Assembly: GCA_977006965.1 (NCBI GenBank)
Contig: OZ345352.1
Location: 4,154,001 to 4,218,000 of the forward strand
DNA length: 64,000 nucleotides
Source: Phymatolithon calcareum
Taxonomy: Eukaryota > Rhodophyta > Florideophyceae > Hapalidiales
Reading direction: 5' to 3'
Shown here: piece by piece, positions 63,995-64,000 of the stretch
Position numbering within the stretch: position 1 is the stretch's first letter
How the letters are laid out: every line of letters starts with the position of its first letter
Made by a program: the position numbers and the translations under genes
Notes under the pieces: model-generated
Databases searched by the model: none
What the model saw: the letters and a program-made list of their open reading frames with translations, nothing else
What the model was told of the DNA's origin: nothing

Positions 63995-64000
63995 AAGGAT

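Overview
The window reads as eukaryotic nuclear DNA from a transposon-rich genome, most likely an alga; a red alga is my guess and is not proven. The basis is a fragment of an NRT2-type nitrate transporter, two Sel1-repeat proteins, LINE, Ty3-type and hAT elements with their own target-site duplications (TSDs), and no bacterial gene organisation. Most of the 64 kb is layered mobile DNA, much of it nested. Boundaries given to the base come from duplications read by eye; other fragment edges are approximate.

Layout. 1-2.1 kb: nitrate transporter fragment, a Tudor-like module and an old LINE reverse transcriptase (RT) piece, all on the minus strand. 3.7-14.4 kb: a large minus-strand gene for a membrane protein with a long Sel1 array. 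It has changed frame three times and is split by a 5'-truncated LINE (9988-14231, 12-bp TSD), which itself holds a miniature LTR element (11228-12651) with identical LTRs. 14.4-17.2 kb: non-coding, with a foldback element. 17.2-22.4 kb: a young Ty3-type element. 22.4-24.2 kb: two broken metabolic genes, an isochorismatase-family hydrolase and a glutamine-synthetase-like enzyme. 24.5-28 kb: solo LTR and LINE 3' fragments. 28.9-30 kb: one hypothetical ORF. 30.7-34.5 kb: a TIR element, a non-autonomous hAT element and a decayed hAT element. 34.8-42.3 kb: LINE debris with an internally deleted hAT element. 42.3-46.6 kb: an apparently intact LINE whose single ORF has a 2A-like motif, endonuclease, RT and RNase H. 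47.5-61.2 kb: LINE copies holding a long solo LTR, the best preserved hAT copy, a 108-bp retroposed segment and two LINE tails. 61.8-63.1 kb: an intact Sel1-repeat gene. 63.6 kb to the end: another LINE fragment.

Function. Only two genes look intact and translatable: the 423-residue Sel1 protein (61818-63089) and the 1381-residue LINE polyprotein (42369-46514). The deleted hAT copy (39545-40222) and the miniature LTR element also keep open frames. The host genes that can be named with metabolic roles (nitrate transporter, amidohydrolase, glutamine-synthetase-like) are all fragments or pseudogenes with nitrogen-related functions.
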